Under the pieces are notes generated by a model. The model worked only from the letters and a program-made list of their open reading frames with translations. It made no database searches and had not been told where the DNA came from. The position numbers were made by a program, and so were the translations under genes. Positions 55,908-64,000 of a stretch of DNA of 64,000 nucleotides are shown here, piece after piece. This DNA is from Streptococcus respiraculi (GTDB taxonomy: Bacteria; Bacillota; Bacilli; Lactobacillales; Streptococcaceae): positions 832,001 to 896,000 of the forward strand of contig NZ_CP022680.1 in NCBI RefSeq assembly GCF_003595525.1. Reading direction: 5' to 3'. The first letter of the stretch is position 1. Each line of letters starts with the position of its first letter.

Positions 55908-55945
55908 TATTTTTAGCGAGTGGTCTAAAGGATAGAGATTTATGC

Positions 55946-56000
55946 AAAAAGAGAGGGAGTGGGATTCATCGTGATTTCCATGAAATCCTATCCACACTCC
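55946..56000 (-). terminator. Terminator between nrdE and nrdF
   Basis: On the minus strand GGAGTGTGGAT pairs imperfectly with ATGAATCCCACTCC, inside which GATTTC pairs with GAAATC; CTCTCTTTTT follows. It would end or reduce transcripts from nrdHE before nrdF. Confidence 0.65.
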
Positions 56001-56011
56001 GTTCTATTTGT

Positions 56012-56135
56012 CTTAGAAACTGTATTCACAACTCAGCAACTCTATTCAGGGCTTATTTTTCGCTACTCATCGTTGCTTTTTATAGAGTATAAGCTCCCGA
56101 TTAGAATTACTTCACTTATAAATATAGGTTCTTAA
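56012..56135. repeat. MITE-like repeat, copy B
   Basis: About 124 bases similar to copy A at 20431-20584: CTCAGCAACTCTATTCAGGG, then CTTATTTTTCGCTACTCATC, and later AGAATTACTTCACTTAT. It ends AGGTTCTTA. Read on the minus strand its end TAAGAACCT starts with the TAA stop of nrdE. It sits between nrdE and nrdF. Confidence 0.75.
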
Positions 56136-58291
56136 ATCACACAGCTTTCACATTGATTTGCGCCAACTTCTTCGCCGTCATCTGTAAAGGTACGGACGTA
56201 GTAAATTGATTTAACACCTTTATTGAAGGCATAGTTACGCAAGATAGAAAGGTCACGTGTGGTCTGTTTGTTTTCAGTTTTCCACTCGTAGATGCCTTGT
56301 GGAATATCGCTGCGCATAAAGAGGGTCAGAGAGAGACCTTGGTCAACGTGTTCAGTTGCAGCAGCATAGACATCGATAACTTTGCGCATGTCCATGTCAT
56401 AGGCTGACTTGTAGAATGGAATGGTTTCTGTTGCAAGACCTGCTGCTGGATAGTAGATTTTACCAATTTTCTTTTCTTGGCGCTCTTCAATCCGTTGAGT
56501 GATTGGGTGAATCGAAGCAGACACATCGTTAATGTAGCTGATTGAGCCGTTTGGAGCCACTGCTAGGCGGTTTTGGTGGTAGAGACCGTCTGCCTGTACT
56601 TTATCGCGAAGCGCTACCCAATCTTCTGCACTCGGCATAAAGATTCCTTCAAAGAGTTCTTTGACACGGGCAGATTGTGGTTGGTAGTTGCCAGTAATAT
56701 ATTTGTCGAAGTAAGATCCGTCCGCATATTTGGATTTTTCAAAGTTGTGGAAGGTCATCTTGCGTTCACGAGCAATGTTATTTGATTCTACGAGCGTCCA
56801 GTAGTTGAGGAGCATAAAGTAGATATTGGTAAATTCAACAGCTTCAGCCGATCCATAATCAATCAAGTTTTGAGCAAGGAAGCTGTGTAGTCCCATTGCA
56901 CCCAGTCCGATTGAGTGGGCTTGGCTATTTCCATGTTCAATAGATGGTACGGCTGAGATATGAGAATGGTCTGTTACATAGGTCAGAGCGCGGGTCATGG
57001 TACGGACAGAGCGACCAAAGTCAGGTGATTTCATCAAGTTGACAATGTTGGTTGATCCCAGATTACATGACACATCTGTTCCCATTTTGAGGTACTCTTG
57101 TGCATCGTTCAATTCGCTTGGCGCTTGCACTTGGAGAATCTCTGAACAGAGGTTAGACATGATGATTTTTCCGTCTACAGGGTTACTGCGGTTAGCTGTA
57201 TCAATATTGATGACATAAGGGTAACCAGATTCTTGCTGGAGTTTTGAAATCTCTGTTTCCAAGTCACGAGCCTTAATCTTGGTCTTGCGAATCTTTGGAT
57301 TTGCGACTAACTCATCGTATTTTTCAGTGATGTCGATGTAGCTGTATGGTACACCGTATTCACGCTCGATGGAGTAGGGGCTAAAGAGATACATGTCTTC
57401 ATTCTTACGAGCCAATTCGTAGAACTTATCTGGAATAGTGATACCAAGAGAAAGAGTCTTGACACGAACTTTTTCATCGGCATTTTCTTTCTTAGTAGAA
57501 AGAAAGGCGATAATGTCTGGGTGGAAGACATCGAGGTAGACCACACCAGCTCCTTGACGTTGTCCCAATTGGTTGGAGTAAGAGAAGCTATCTTCAAAGA
57601 GTTTCATGACTGGAACGACCCCAGAGGCTGCTCCTTCATAGCCCTTGATTGGCGCACCAGCTTCCCGTAGATTGCTGAGGGAAATACCGACCCCGCCTCC
57701 GATACGAGAAAGTTGGAGGGCAGAGTTAATGGAGCGACCAATCGCATTCATGTCGTCTGTCACTTGGATAAGGAAACAAGATACCAGCTCTCCACGGCGT
57801 GCACGACCAGCGTTCAAAAAACTTGGGGTTGCAGGCTGATAGCGGAGGTGGATCATTTCATTTGCCAAGTCCATAGCTAATTCTTCGTTGCCTTCTGCAA
57901 AGTATAGAGCGTTGAAGAGGACACGGTCTTCCATGCTTTCTAGGTAGTAGGCACCATCATTAGTCTTTAAGGCATATTGGTTGTAGAATTTATAGGCTGC
58001 CATGAAAGACTTGAAGCGGAAGTTTTGATCTTTCAAGAATTGCGCTAACTTTTCGATAAAAGCAGGGCTATATTGTTCCAAAAAGGCTTGCTCCAGATAG
58101 TTTTCTTCCAATAGGTACTGAATTTTATCTGTAATGCTAGCAAATGGTTTGGTATTGGGCAGCACATTTTCCTTGAAAAAGGCCTTGAGCGCTTCTTGGT
58201 CTTTGTGAAGCGGAATTTGTCCATTGACTGGACGGTTGATTTCATTATTCAGACGGAAGTAGGAAACATCCCCTAATTCTTTCAAACTCAT
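56132..58291 (-). CDS. nrdE: Class Ib ribonucleotide reductase, large subunit
   Basis: Reduces NDPs to dNDPs. It has 719 residues, normal for NrdE. The active-site Cys is in the RARRGELVSCFL block, and MGTDVSCNLGSTNIVN and the C-terminal CESC redox pair that receives electrons from NrdH are present. The N-terminus lacks the ATP-cone of class Ia, as expected for Ib. It follows nrdH by about 36 bases. Its stop TAA is shared with the terminal repeat of the MITE-like element. Confidence 0.97.
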   Translation of the reverse strand: MSLKELGDVSYFRLNNEINRPVNGQIPLHKDQEALKAFFKENVLPNTKPFASITDKIQYLLEENYLEQAFLEQYSPAFIEKLAQFLKDQNFRFKSFMAAYKFYNQYALKTNDGAYYLESMEDRVLFNALYFAEGNEELAMDLANEMIHLRYQPATPSFLNAGRARRGELVSCFLIQVTDDMNAIGRSINSALQLSRIGGGVGISLSNLREAGAPIKGYEGAASGVVPVMKLFEDSFSYSNQLGQRQGAGVVYLDVFHPDIIAFLSTKKENADEKVRVKTLSLGITIPDKFYELARKNEDMYLFSPYSIEREYGVPYSYIDITEKYDELVANPKIRKTKIKARDLETEISKLQQESGYPYVINIDTANRSNPVDGKIIMSNLCSEILQVQAPSELNDAQEYLKMGTDVSCNLGSTNIVNLMKSPDFGRSVRTMTRALTYVTDHSHISAVPSIEHGNSQAHSIGLGAMGLHSFLAQNLIDYGSAEAVEFTNIYFMLLNYWTLVESNNIARERKMTFHNFEKSKYADGSYFDKYITGNYQPQSARVKELFEGIFMPSAEDWVALRDKVQADGLYHQNRLAVAPNGSISYINDVSASIHPITQRIEERQEKKIGKIYYPAAGLATETIPFYKSAYDMDMRKVIDVYAAATEHVDQGLSLTLFMRSDIPQGIYEWKTENKQTTRDLSILRNYAFNKGVKSIYYVRTFTDDGEEVGANQCESCVI

Positions 58292-58327
58292 GTGGTAACT
58301 CTTTCTATGCTTTTTTATAGTAGATGA

Positions 58328-58552
58328 CTAGGCTGAGACAAGATTCTTTAATTTTCCAGGTTGGAAACCAGAGAAGTTTTCCGTTTCTGTCTCGATGACT
58401 GGCGCTGCGGAAAATCCAAGACTTTTGACATGCTCGATAAACTCAGGCTGTTCATCAAGGTTGATTTCCTTAAATGGAACTTGGTGTTGGTCCAAGAAGC
58501 GTTTGGTCATCTTGCATTGCACGCAATCATTTTTTGAATAAACAGTAATCAT
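58328..58552 (-). CDS. nrdH: Glutaredoxin-like protein NrdH
   Basis: Electron donor of NrdEF. It has 74 residues from ATG 58552 (MITVYSKNDCVQCKMTKRFL), preceded by AAAGGAG; an in-frame start 13 codons upstream would lie across the -10 region. The redox motif is C-V-Q-C, typical of NrdH, and the C-terminus has FSGFQPGKL. It is the first gene of the operon and is read away from ptsH. Confidence 0.95.
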   Translation of the reverse strand: MITVYSKNDCVQCKMTKRFLDQHQVPFKEINLDEQPEFIEHVKSLGFSAAPVIETETENFSGFQPGKLKNLVSA

Positions 58553-58582
58553 TACAGTTCTCCTTTTTTTAATCACCCATAT

Positions 58583-58611
58583 AGGATACAATGAAATGGC
58601 AAAATTGTCAA
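58583..58611 (-). promoter_or_regulatory. Promoter of nrdHE
   Basis: On the minus strand: TTGACA (58611-58606), a 17-base spacer and TATCCT (58588-58583). The NrdR boxes lie directly upstream. Confidence 0.85.
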
Positions 58612-58618
58612 CTTTAAA

Positions 58619-58666
58619 AAACTAAATATAGTGTTGTTTTTGGTATCGAAACACTATATATAGTGT
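58619..58666 (-). promoter_or_regulatory. Tandem NrdR boxes
   Basis: Two 16-base NrdR-type palindromes: ACACTATATATAGTGT (58651-58666, perfect) and AAACTAAATATAGTGT (58619-58634, matching the first in 14 of 16 positions). They are 32 bases apart, about three helical turns, and end 7 bases before the -35 of nrdHE. This is the standard layout for NrdR control. Confidence 0.88.
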
Positions 58667-58797
58667 AAACCTTGTTATAATGCCGTTTGAGAGGTTTTCC
58701 GAATAACTTACAAAATATTTTCATATTTTTACATGAAGAAACTTGTTTTGCTTCGTTTTTAGCCTAGGAGGATTTTTGAAAGAAAGATAAAAAATTC

Positions 58798-58826
58798 TTG
58801 AAAATGATTTCAAGAAATGGTATAAT
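58798..58826 (+). promoter_or_regulatory. Promoter of ptsHI with a cre-like palindrome
   Basis: TTGAAA (58798-58803), a 17-base spacer and TATAAT (58821-58826). CTTGAAA / TTTCAAG around ATGA (58797-58814) forms a palindrome over the -35; TTGAAAATGATTTCA differs from the cre consensus only in one central base. Confidence 0.75.
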
Positions 58827-58888
58827 GTCCTTTGTAAGGGTTACCACAATTAACCTTCAATATTGAAAAAATAAAGGAGAATCCAAAT

Positions 58889-59152
58889 ATGGCTTCAAAA
58901 GATTTCCACATTGTGGCAGAAACAGGTATTCACGCACGTCCAGCAACATTGCTTGTGCAAACAGCTAGCAAATTTGCTTCAGATATCACATTGAACTACA
59001 AAGACAAATCAGTAAACCTTAAATCAATCATGGGTGTTATGAGCCTTGGTGTTGGTCAAGGTGCTGATGTAACCATTACTGCTGAAGGTGCTGATGCTGA
59101 CGATGCAATCGCAGCTATCACTGAAACAATGGACAAGGAAGGTTTGGCATAA
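58889..59152 (+). CDS. ptsH: Phosphocarrier protein HPr
   Basis: Carries phosphate from Enzyme I to sugar-specific EIIs. It has 87 residues. The catalytic H15 is in [13 protein letters not shown], and the regulatory S46, phosphorylated by HPr kinase for CcpA signalling, is in [14 protein letters not shown] strong promoter and AAAGGAG precede it. ptsI starts five bases after the stop. Confidence 0.98.
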   Translation: MASKDFHIVAETGIHARPATLLVQTASKFASDITLNYKDKSVNLKSIMGVMSLGVGQGADVTITAEGADADDAIAAITETMDKEGLA

Positions 59153-59156
59153 GAGT

Positions 59157-60887
59157 ATGACAGAAATGCTTAAAGGAATTGCAGCATCTGATGGTGTTGC
59201 GGTTGCGAAGGCATACCTACTCGTTCAACCAGATTTGTCATTTGAAACTGTTACAGTTACAGATACAGATGCAGAAGAAGCTCGTTTGGATGCTGCTTTA
59301 GAAGCGTCACAAAACGAGCTTTCTGTTATTAGAGAGAACGCAGTAGCTAGCCTTGGTGAAGAAGCGGCAGCCGTTTTTGATGCCCATTTGATGGTTCTTG
59401 CTGACCCAGAAATGGTCGGTCAAATTAAAGAAACAATTCGTGCGAAAAAAGTAAATGCTGAAAGTGGATTGACAGAAGTTACAGACATGTTCATCGCCAT
59501 TTTTGAAGGCATGGAAGACAATCCATACATGCAAGAGCGTGCAGCAGATATTCGCGATGTGACTAAGCGTGTCTTGGCACATTTGCTGGGTGTTCGTTTG
59601 CCAAATCCTGCAGCGATTTCAGAAGAGTCTATCGTGATTGCTCATGACTTGACACCTTCTGATACAGCACAATTAGATAAAAACTTTGTAAAAGCTTTTG
59701 TTACCAATATTGGTGGTCGTACAAGTCACTCAGCTATCATGGCTCGTACCCTTGAAATTGCGGCTGTTCTTGGTACAAACAACATTACTGAAGTTGTTAA
59801 AGACGGTGATGTTCTTGCGGTAAATGGTATCACTGGTGAAGTGATTATCAGTCCGTCAGAAGAAGAAATTGCAGCATTTAAAGCAGCTGGTGAAGCTTAT
59901 GCGAAGCAAAAAGCAGAATGGGCTCTTTTGAAGGATGCACAAACAGTAACAGCTGACGGGAAGCATTTTGAGCTTGCTGCCAATATCGGTACACCAAAAG
60001 ACGTTGAAGGTGTGAATGACAACGGTGCAGAAGCAGTCGGTCTTTACCGTACCGAGTTCCTTTACATGGATTCACAAGACTTCCCAACAGAAGATGAGCA
60101 GTATGAAGCATACAAGGCTGTTCTTGAGGGAATGAACGGTAAGCCAGTTGTCGTTCGTACAATGGATATCGGTGGAGACAAGGAGCTTCCTTACTTCGAT
60201 CTTCCGCATGAAATGAATCCATTCCTTGGTTTCCGTGCCCTTCGTATCTCGATTTCTGAAACTGGAAATCAAATGTTCCGTACGCAATTGCGTGCCCTTC
60301 TTCGTTCCTCTGTTCACGGTCAATTGCGAATCATGTTCCCAATGGTAGCCTTGATTACAGAATTCCGTGCAGCAAAAGCAATCTATGAAGAAGAAAAAGC
60401 GAAATTGCTTGCAGAAGGTGTTGCAGTTGCAGATAATATCCAAGTGGGGATCATGATTGAGATTCCAGCAGCAGCAATGCTTGCGGATCAATTTGCAAAA
60501 GAAGTTGACTTCTTCTCAATCGGTACAAATGACTTAATCCAGTACACGATGGCTGCTGACCGTATGAACGAGCAAGTTTCATACTTGTATCAACCATACA
60601 ACCCATCAATCCTTCGTTTGATTAACAATGTAATCAAAGCAGCACATGCTGAAGGCAAATGGGCTGGTATGTGTGGAGAAATGGCAGGAGATCAACAAGC
60701 AGTACCACTTTTAGTGGGTATGGGCTTGGATGAGTTCTCAATGAGTGCCACTTCTGTCCTTCGTACACGTAGCTTGATGAAACAATTGGACACTGCGAAA
60801 ATGCAAGAATATGCAAACCGTGCATTGACAGAATGCGCAACAGCAGAAGAAGTTCTTGAATTACAAAAAGAATACGTGAATTTCTAA
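59157..60887 (+). CDS. ptsI: PTS Enzyme I
   Basis: Transfers phosphate from PEP to HPr. It has 576 residues from ATG 59157 ([20 protein letters not shown]); a longer frame runs back through ptsH and is rejected. The phosphorylated His is in [15 protein letters not shown] (H191), and PEP-binding [22 protein letters not shown] and GMCGEMAGD follow. It is co-transcribed with ptsH. No terminator was seen before the IS-end repeats. Confidence 0.97.
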   Translation: MTEMLKGIAASDGVAVAKAYLLVQPDLSFETVTVTDTDAEEARLDAALEASQNELSVIRENAVASLGEEAAAVFDAHLMVLADPEMVGQIKETIRAKKVNAESGLTEVTDMFIAIFEGMEDNPYMQERAADIRDVTKRVLAHLLGVRLPNPAAISEESIVIAHDLTPSDTAQLDKNFVKAFVTNIGGRTSHSAIMARTLEIAAVLGTNNITEVVKDGDVLAVNGITGEVIISPSEEEIAAFKAAGEAYAKQKAEWALLKDAQTVTADGKHFELAANIGTPKDVEGVNDNGAEAVGLYRTEFLYMDSQDFPTEDEQYEAYKAVLEGMNGKPVVVRTMDIGGDKELPYFDLPHEMNPFLGFRALRISISETGNQMFRTQLRALLRSSVHGQLRIMFPMVALITEFRAAKAIYEEEKAKLLAEGVAVADNIQVGIMIEIPAAAMLADQFAKEVDFFSIGTNDLIQYTMAADRMNEQVSYLYQPYNPSILRLINNVIKAAHAEGKWAGMCGEMAGDQQAVPLLVGMGLDEFSMSATSVLRTRSLMKQLDTAKMQEYANRALTECATAEEVLELQKEYVNF

Positions 60888-60898
60888 TCAATGAACAA

Positions 60899-61003
60899 CG
60901 GCTCTTTATCAACTGTAGTGGGTAGATGAAAAGCGGCTCTTTGTCAACTGTAGTGGGTAGATGAAAAGCGGCTCTTTGTCAACTGTAGTGGGTAGATGAA
61001 AAG
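60899..61003. repeat. Three tandem 35-bp copies of an ISL3-type left end
   Basis: The unit CGGCTCTTTGTCAACTGTAG, which continues TGGGTAGATGAAAAG, occurs at 60899-60933, 60934-60968 and 60969-61003; the first has one change. The innermost copy is the left inverted repeat of the IS that follows. Confidence 0.9.
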
Positions 61004-62167
61004 CTAACATCTAGAGAGGATCAGCTTGGTCTTCTCTTTTTTGATGTTGATGGCAATCAAAATCCGCTTTTTGAAGTTTTCATCTTCCGAAATCCAAAGG
61101 CATTACGCTTGATGACTTTGATGATGTTATTTGTAGCCTCCAGTTTGGCGTTTGAATAGGGTAAAACCAATGCCTTTTCAATTTTGTCCCTGTCTTTCAT
61201 GAATGTCCTAAAAACAGTCTGAAAGAATGGATTGACACCCTCTATCTGTTCTTCAATTAAGTCGAAAAAATAGTCAGCTTGTTTCTCTTGAAAATGGAAA
61301 AGCAAGAGCTGGTAGAGGTCATAATGCCTCCTAAGTTTGTCAGAGCAGCCCAAAAGACGTTCGACTATTTCCTTTTTTGTCAAGTGCATGCGAAATGTAG
61401 GGCGGTAAAACCGCTTGTTACTGAGTTTTCGACTGTCCTGTTGGGGTAAATCAGTCCAGTGGACTGATTTAGCCTGAGCTTAGAAACTGGAGAGCGAAGG
61501 GCTTAGATAATTTGTAATAGGGGCTAAACATGTCTATAGTGATGATTTTAACTCGGTTTCTGACCTGTCTAGGGTATCTCAGAAAGTGATTTCGGATGAC
61601 TGCCTGTGTCCGCCCATCAAGGATAGCGATGATGTTATTTGTGTCAAAATCTTGAACAATAAAGCTCATCTTTCCCTTCTTGAAGGGATACTCGTCCCAG
61701 CTCATCACTTCAGGCAAACGATTCAAGTTAGTCTTGAACGTGAACTCATTGAGTTTTCGAATAACTGTAGATGTTGAGATGGAAAGTCTGTCGGCTATTT
61801 CAGTCATGGATACTTTCTCGATGAGAAGCTGGGTAACTTTCTGTTTGACGATGGTTGGAATCTGATGATTTTTAGGGACAAGCGAAGTCTCTGCGACAGC
61901 GATTTTTCCACAGTCTTTGCACTTGAAACGACGCTTTTTGAGACGAATCAAAATCCTATAGCCAGCACAATCAAGAAAAGGGAGCTTAGATTCACGCTGG
62001 AAATCGTATTTTCCCATCTGTCCTTGATAGTAAGGGCAAGGCGGTGCAAGGTAATCTAAGATTGCCTTCAATTCCTTATGGGTTCTTATATCGAGTATTT
62101 CCTTGTCGAATAGGATATTAGGGTCTTTAATTCCCAGCAGTTGTGTGATAAAATGAGTTTGTTCCAT
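61004..62167 (-). pseudogene. ISL3-family transposase, broken
   Basis: The N-terminal part (62167 to about 61480) is intact: zinc-finger Cys pairs (CPYYQGQMGKYDF, FKCKDCGK), a helix-turn-helix, and the start of the DDE core (VKIITIDMFSPYYKLSKPF). Then about 45-50 codons are missing and replaced by about 54 bases of dispersed-repeat DNA. The frame resumes as QDSRKLSNKRFYRPTF through MHLTKKEIVERLLG to NAFGFRK. One more frameshift near 61085 precedes the true tail (KRILIAINIKKEKTKLIL). It cannot be functional. Confidence 0.85.
61440..61495. repeat. Repeat fragment inside the ISL3 transposase
   Basis: The palindrome CAGTCCAGTGGACTG (61453-61467), also the core of the 30.6-kb array unit, is flanked by CCTGAGCTTAGAAACTGG, then AGAGCGAAG. 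The latter is a piece of repeat R1 (compare 46707-46733). Confidence 0.75.
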
Positions 62168-62293
62168 ATGAGTCTTTCTAAATGATAGTTTTGTCGCTTT
62201 TCATTATAGGTCATATGGGACTTTTTGATATAGTCAAAAAGCTCTATAACCTCTGCGGTGGAGTTACCCACTACAGAAATTATAGAGCCATAT

Positions 62294-62323
62294 AAAGGAG
62301 CTGGTTTTCCAGCTCCTTTTTCA
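62294..62323 (-). terminator. Terminator after the DUF1846 gene
   Basis: AAAGGAGCTGG / CCAGCTCCTTT with a four-base loop. T-runs on the plus side are stronger, so it is probably bidirectional. It separates the IS from the gene. Confidence 0.75.
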
Positions 62324-62327
62324 TGTC

Positions 62328-63815
62328 TTACGACTTATGATAAAACTTATTGTGTTGATAGTTAGGGTCAAAGGTGACATTGACACCGAGTTTGCGCAGG
62401 ACGTTGCGGTCTTCTTCCGGTAGGGTCACGGTTGAATGGCATTCGCTACCTTTCAAATTCCCCAATTGTTTCATAGCAAGGTCTGCTTCTGGCTTGTTCA
62501 TAGCAGTGATGGCAAGGGCAATCAGTAGCTCGCTTGAGTGGAGCCGTGGATTGCGGTTACCGAGGTGATTGATTTTGAGGTTCTGAATCGGTTTGACATA
62601 TTCAGGCTCAATCAAGTGGGTTTTCTTGTCAATCTTGGCTAGGTTTTTTATGGCATTGATGATGACAGCAGCTGAAGGTCCAAAGAGGTCAGAGGTTTTC
62701 CCTGTGACAATCTCGCCATTTGGTAGTTCAATGGCGAGCGCTGGTTGGCCTGTTACTTCTGCTTTTTCACGCGCGGCAATAGTCACCTTGCGGTCGCTTG
62801 CTGAAACGCCTACTTCATTCATCAAGAGTTCAATCTTTTTCACAGCTGATTCTGGCACGCGCTCGGCCTTGAAATCAACCAAGGTTTGGTAGTAACGGCG
62901 GATAATTTCTTCTTTTGAAGCGGCAATGGCTGCCTCTTCATCAATAATCGAGTAGCCCACCATGTTGACCCCCATGTCCGTTGGTGATGCATATGGAGAC
63001 TTATTCAAGATACGCTCAAAGGTTCGATTAAGAACCGGAAAGACTTCGATGTCACGGTTGTAGTTGATCGCCGTTTTGCCATAGGTTTGCAAGTGGAAAG
63101 GGTCAATCATATTGAGGTCGTCTAGGTCAGCAGTTGCTGCTTCATAGGCAAGATTGACAGGGTGATGAAGCGGTAAATTCCAGACAGGGAAGGTTTCAAA
63201 CTTGGCATATCCTGCCTTGATACCGTGCAATTGGTCATGGTAGAGTTGCGAGATACAAGTTGCGAGCTTTCCAGAACCAGGGCCAGGTGCGGTCACGACA
63301 ATTAGATTGCGACTGGTTTCGATATAGTCATTTTTCCCCATGCCTTCGGACGAAATAATGTAGTCAATATCAGATGGATAGCCCTTGATAGGATAATGAA
63401 GATAGGACTTGATACCGTTTTTTTCCAACTGATGCCGAAAAGCGTCAGCCGCTGGTTGATTGGTGTACTGGGTGATGACGACAGAGCCGACATAGATGCC
63501 CAAGTCATTAAAGGTATCAATCAAGCGCAAGACTTCCTGGTCGTAGGAGATACCTAAATCACCACGAGCTTTGGAATGCTCGATGTTGCTGGCGTTAATA
63601 GCAATGACAATCTCGACTTGCTCCTTCAATTCTTGGAGGAGCTTGATTTTGTTGTCAGGCTCGTAACCAGGGAGAACACGGGCTGCATGGAAATCTTCTA
63701 GCATTTTTCCACCAAATTCCATATACAATTTTCCGTCAAATTGCTGGATGCGTTCTAAAATATGGTCACGCTGCAATTGTAGATATTTCGTTGAATCAAA
63801 AGCAATTTTTTTCAC
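62328..63815 (-). CDS. DUF1846-family protein
   Basis: 495 residues from GTG 63815 ([15 protein letters not shown]), chosen because AGAGGTG lies just upstream; a GTG three codons earlier is part of that ribosome site. It is cytosolic, with a P-loop-like region [22 protein letters not shown] (about 170-190), matching DUF1846. The function is not established; structures suggest a nucleotide-binding protein. It has no partner gene here. Confidence 0.85.
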   Translation of the reverse strand: MKKIAFDSTKYLQLQRDHILERIQQFDGKLYMEFGGKMLEDFHAARVLPGYEPDNKIKLLQELKEQVEIVIAINASNIEHSKARGDLGISYDQEVLRLIDTFNDLGIYVGSVVITQYTNQPAADAFRHQLEKNGIKSYLHYPIKGYPSDIDYIISSEGMGKNDYIETSRNLIVVTAPGPGSGKLATCISQLYHDQLHGIKAGYAKFETFPVWNLPLHHPVNLAYEAATADLDDLNMIDPFHLQTYGKTAINYNRDIEVFPVLNRTFERILNKSPYASPTDMGVNMVGYSIIDEEAAIAASKEEIIRRYYQTLVDFKAERVPESAVKKIELLMNEVGVSASDRKVTIAAREKAEVTGQPALAIELPNGEIVTGKTSDLFGPSAAVIINAIKNLAKIDKKTHLIEPEYVKPIQNLKINHLGNRNPRLHSSELLIALAITAMNKPEADLAMKQLGNLKGSECHSTVTLPEEDRNVLRKLGVNVTFDPNYQHNKFYHKS

Positions 63816-63894
63816 ATTTTTCACCTCTTTTAAGATTATAATAAAAAGTTTTCAAAAAGAAAACGATTTACCGTTATTTTGCTAAAAATATGTT

Positions 63895-63979
63895 ATTAAA
63901 CAAACGTTTAATTTTTGTTAAATGAAATATTGACTTTTCCAGAAAAGAAGAGTAGAATAAAATTAAACAATTGTTTAAT
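63895..63979 (+). promoter_or_regulatory. Promoter between two palindromic operators at the right edge
   Basis: -35 TTGACT (63930-63935), 17 bases and -10 TAGAAT (63953-63958). The perfect 18-base palindrome ATTAAACAATTGTTTAAT (63962-63979) covers the expected start of transcription. The near-palindrome ATTAAACAAACGTTTAAT (63895-63912) lies upstream of the -35. Their centres are 67 bases apart. The gene itself is outside the window. Confidence 0.75.
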
Positions 63980-64000
63980 AAAAATTAAGTGAAAATAATT

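Larger units (their letters stand above)
60970..62289 (-). mobile_element. ISL3-family insertion sequence, decayed
   Basis: About 1.3 kb bounded by GGCTCT...CTGTAGTGGGTA at the left and its inverse (TACCCACTACAG...AGAGCC) at the right. The ends agree in about 19 of 25 positions. The transposase inside is broken. It lies between ptsI and the DUF1846 gene. Confidence 0.85.

Noticed and set aside
59088..59156. ptsI starting inside ptsH
   Set aside because: The extra residues are the shifted frame of HPr. [13 protein letters not shown] matches Enzyme I starts.
63857..63871. AGAAAACGATTTAC before the DUF1846 gene as a cre site
   Set aside because: The essential TG at the start of the consensus is missing, so the match is too weak.
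1..64000. tRNA genes, rRNA genes and CRISPR arrays
   Set aside because: No cloverleaf with CCA-type ends, no rRNA-like stretch and no repeat-spacer pattern was found by reading. The 30.6-kb array has no unique spacers.

Overview
The window is chromosomal DNA of a low-GC Gram-positive coccus, almost certainly a Streptococcus. The evidence is the rsmH-ftsL-pbp2X-mraY cluster, an orphan RitR-type regulator directly behind gnd, the nrdHEF/ptsHI divergent pair, coiA behind a ComX box, and the holB-yabA-rsmI order. Protein character and repeats suggest the S. suis neighbourhood of the genus, but the species is an inference. No rRNA or tRNA gene and no CRISPR array was seen. The left edge cuts rsmH, and the right edge stops just after a promoter whose gene lies outside.

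Layout. 0-4.5 kb: division and wall cluster (rsmH, ftsL, pbp2X, mraY). 4.5-10 kb: DEAD-box helicase, DUF4059 protein, trxB, YceD-like protein, gnd and ritR, then an IS3-type remnant sitting in the ritR terminator. 10.5-16.7 kb: AI-2E-type exporter, nrdR-dnaB-dnaI, nitroreductase, der and a small membrane protein. 17-25 kb: SNF2 helicase, unknown protein, murC, GNAT, mltG and greA. 25.4-26.3 kb: nested IS scars (IS3 fragment and decayed IS200 tnpA). 26.3-32.2 kb: yidC and acyP (minus), a SpoU methyltransferase, HD protein, Bax-inhibitor-like protein, CBS-ACT protein, an eight-copy 54/57-bp tandem array, a dispersed repeat and a YitT protein. 32.4-35.1 kb: tmk, holB, yabA, rsmI. 35.7-40.2 kb: serC, GNAT, serA, a small protein, an Ogt-ArsC fusion frame and GNAT. 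40.5-52 kb: exonuclease III, metG, coiA, pepF, O-methyltransferase, prsA, T-box leader, LURP-one pseudogene and alaS. 52.1-54.5 kb: accessory operon of small membrane proteins, XRE regulator, DUF3169 and CPBP protease. 54.9-58.6 kb: nrdF, nrdE, nrdH (minus). 58.9-60.9 kb: ptsHI. 60.9-62.3 kb: decayed ISL3-family element with tripled left end. 62.3-63.8 kb: DUF1846 protein. 63.9-64 kb: a promoter between two palindromic operators.

How it fits together. Most genes are housekeeping: wall synthesis, replication initiation (DnaB, DnaI, HolB, YabA), dNTP supply (NrdR with its targets nrdHEF), tRNA charging and serine synthesis. The unusual content lies between genes. At least four families of short dispersed repeats occur, two of them MITE-like with terminal inverted repeats. 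There are three IS scars, several control signals that overlap each other (a terminator T-tract running into a ComX box, an operator inside a -35, a cre site inside a -35), one probable leaderless mRNA, and two genes stopped by single in-frame stop codons. The best candidate for an undescribed system is the 52.1-54.5 kb XRE/membrane-protein operon with its own palindromic operator. The best candidates for undescribed DNA elements are the 30.6-31.0 kb tandem array and the stop-codon-associated MITE.
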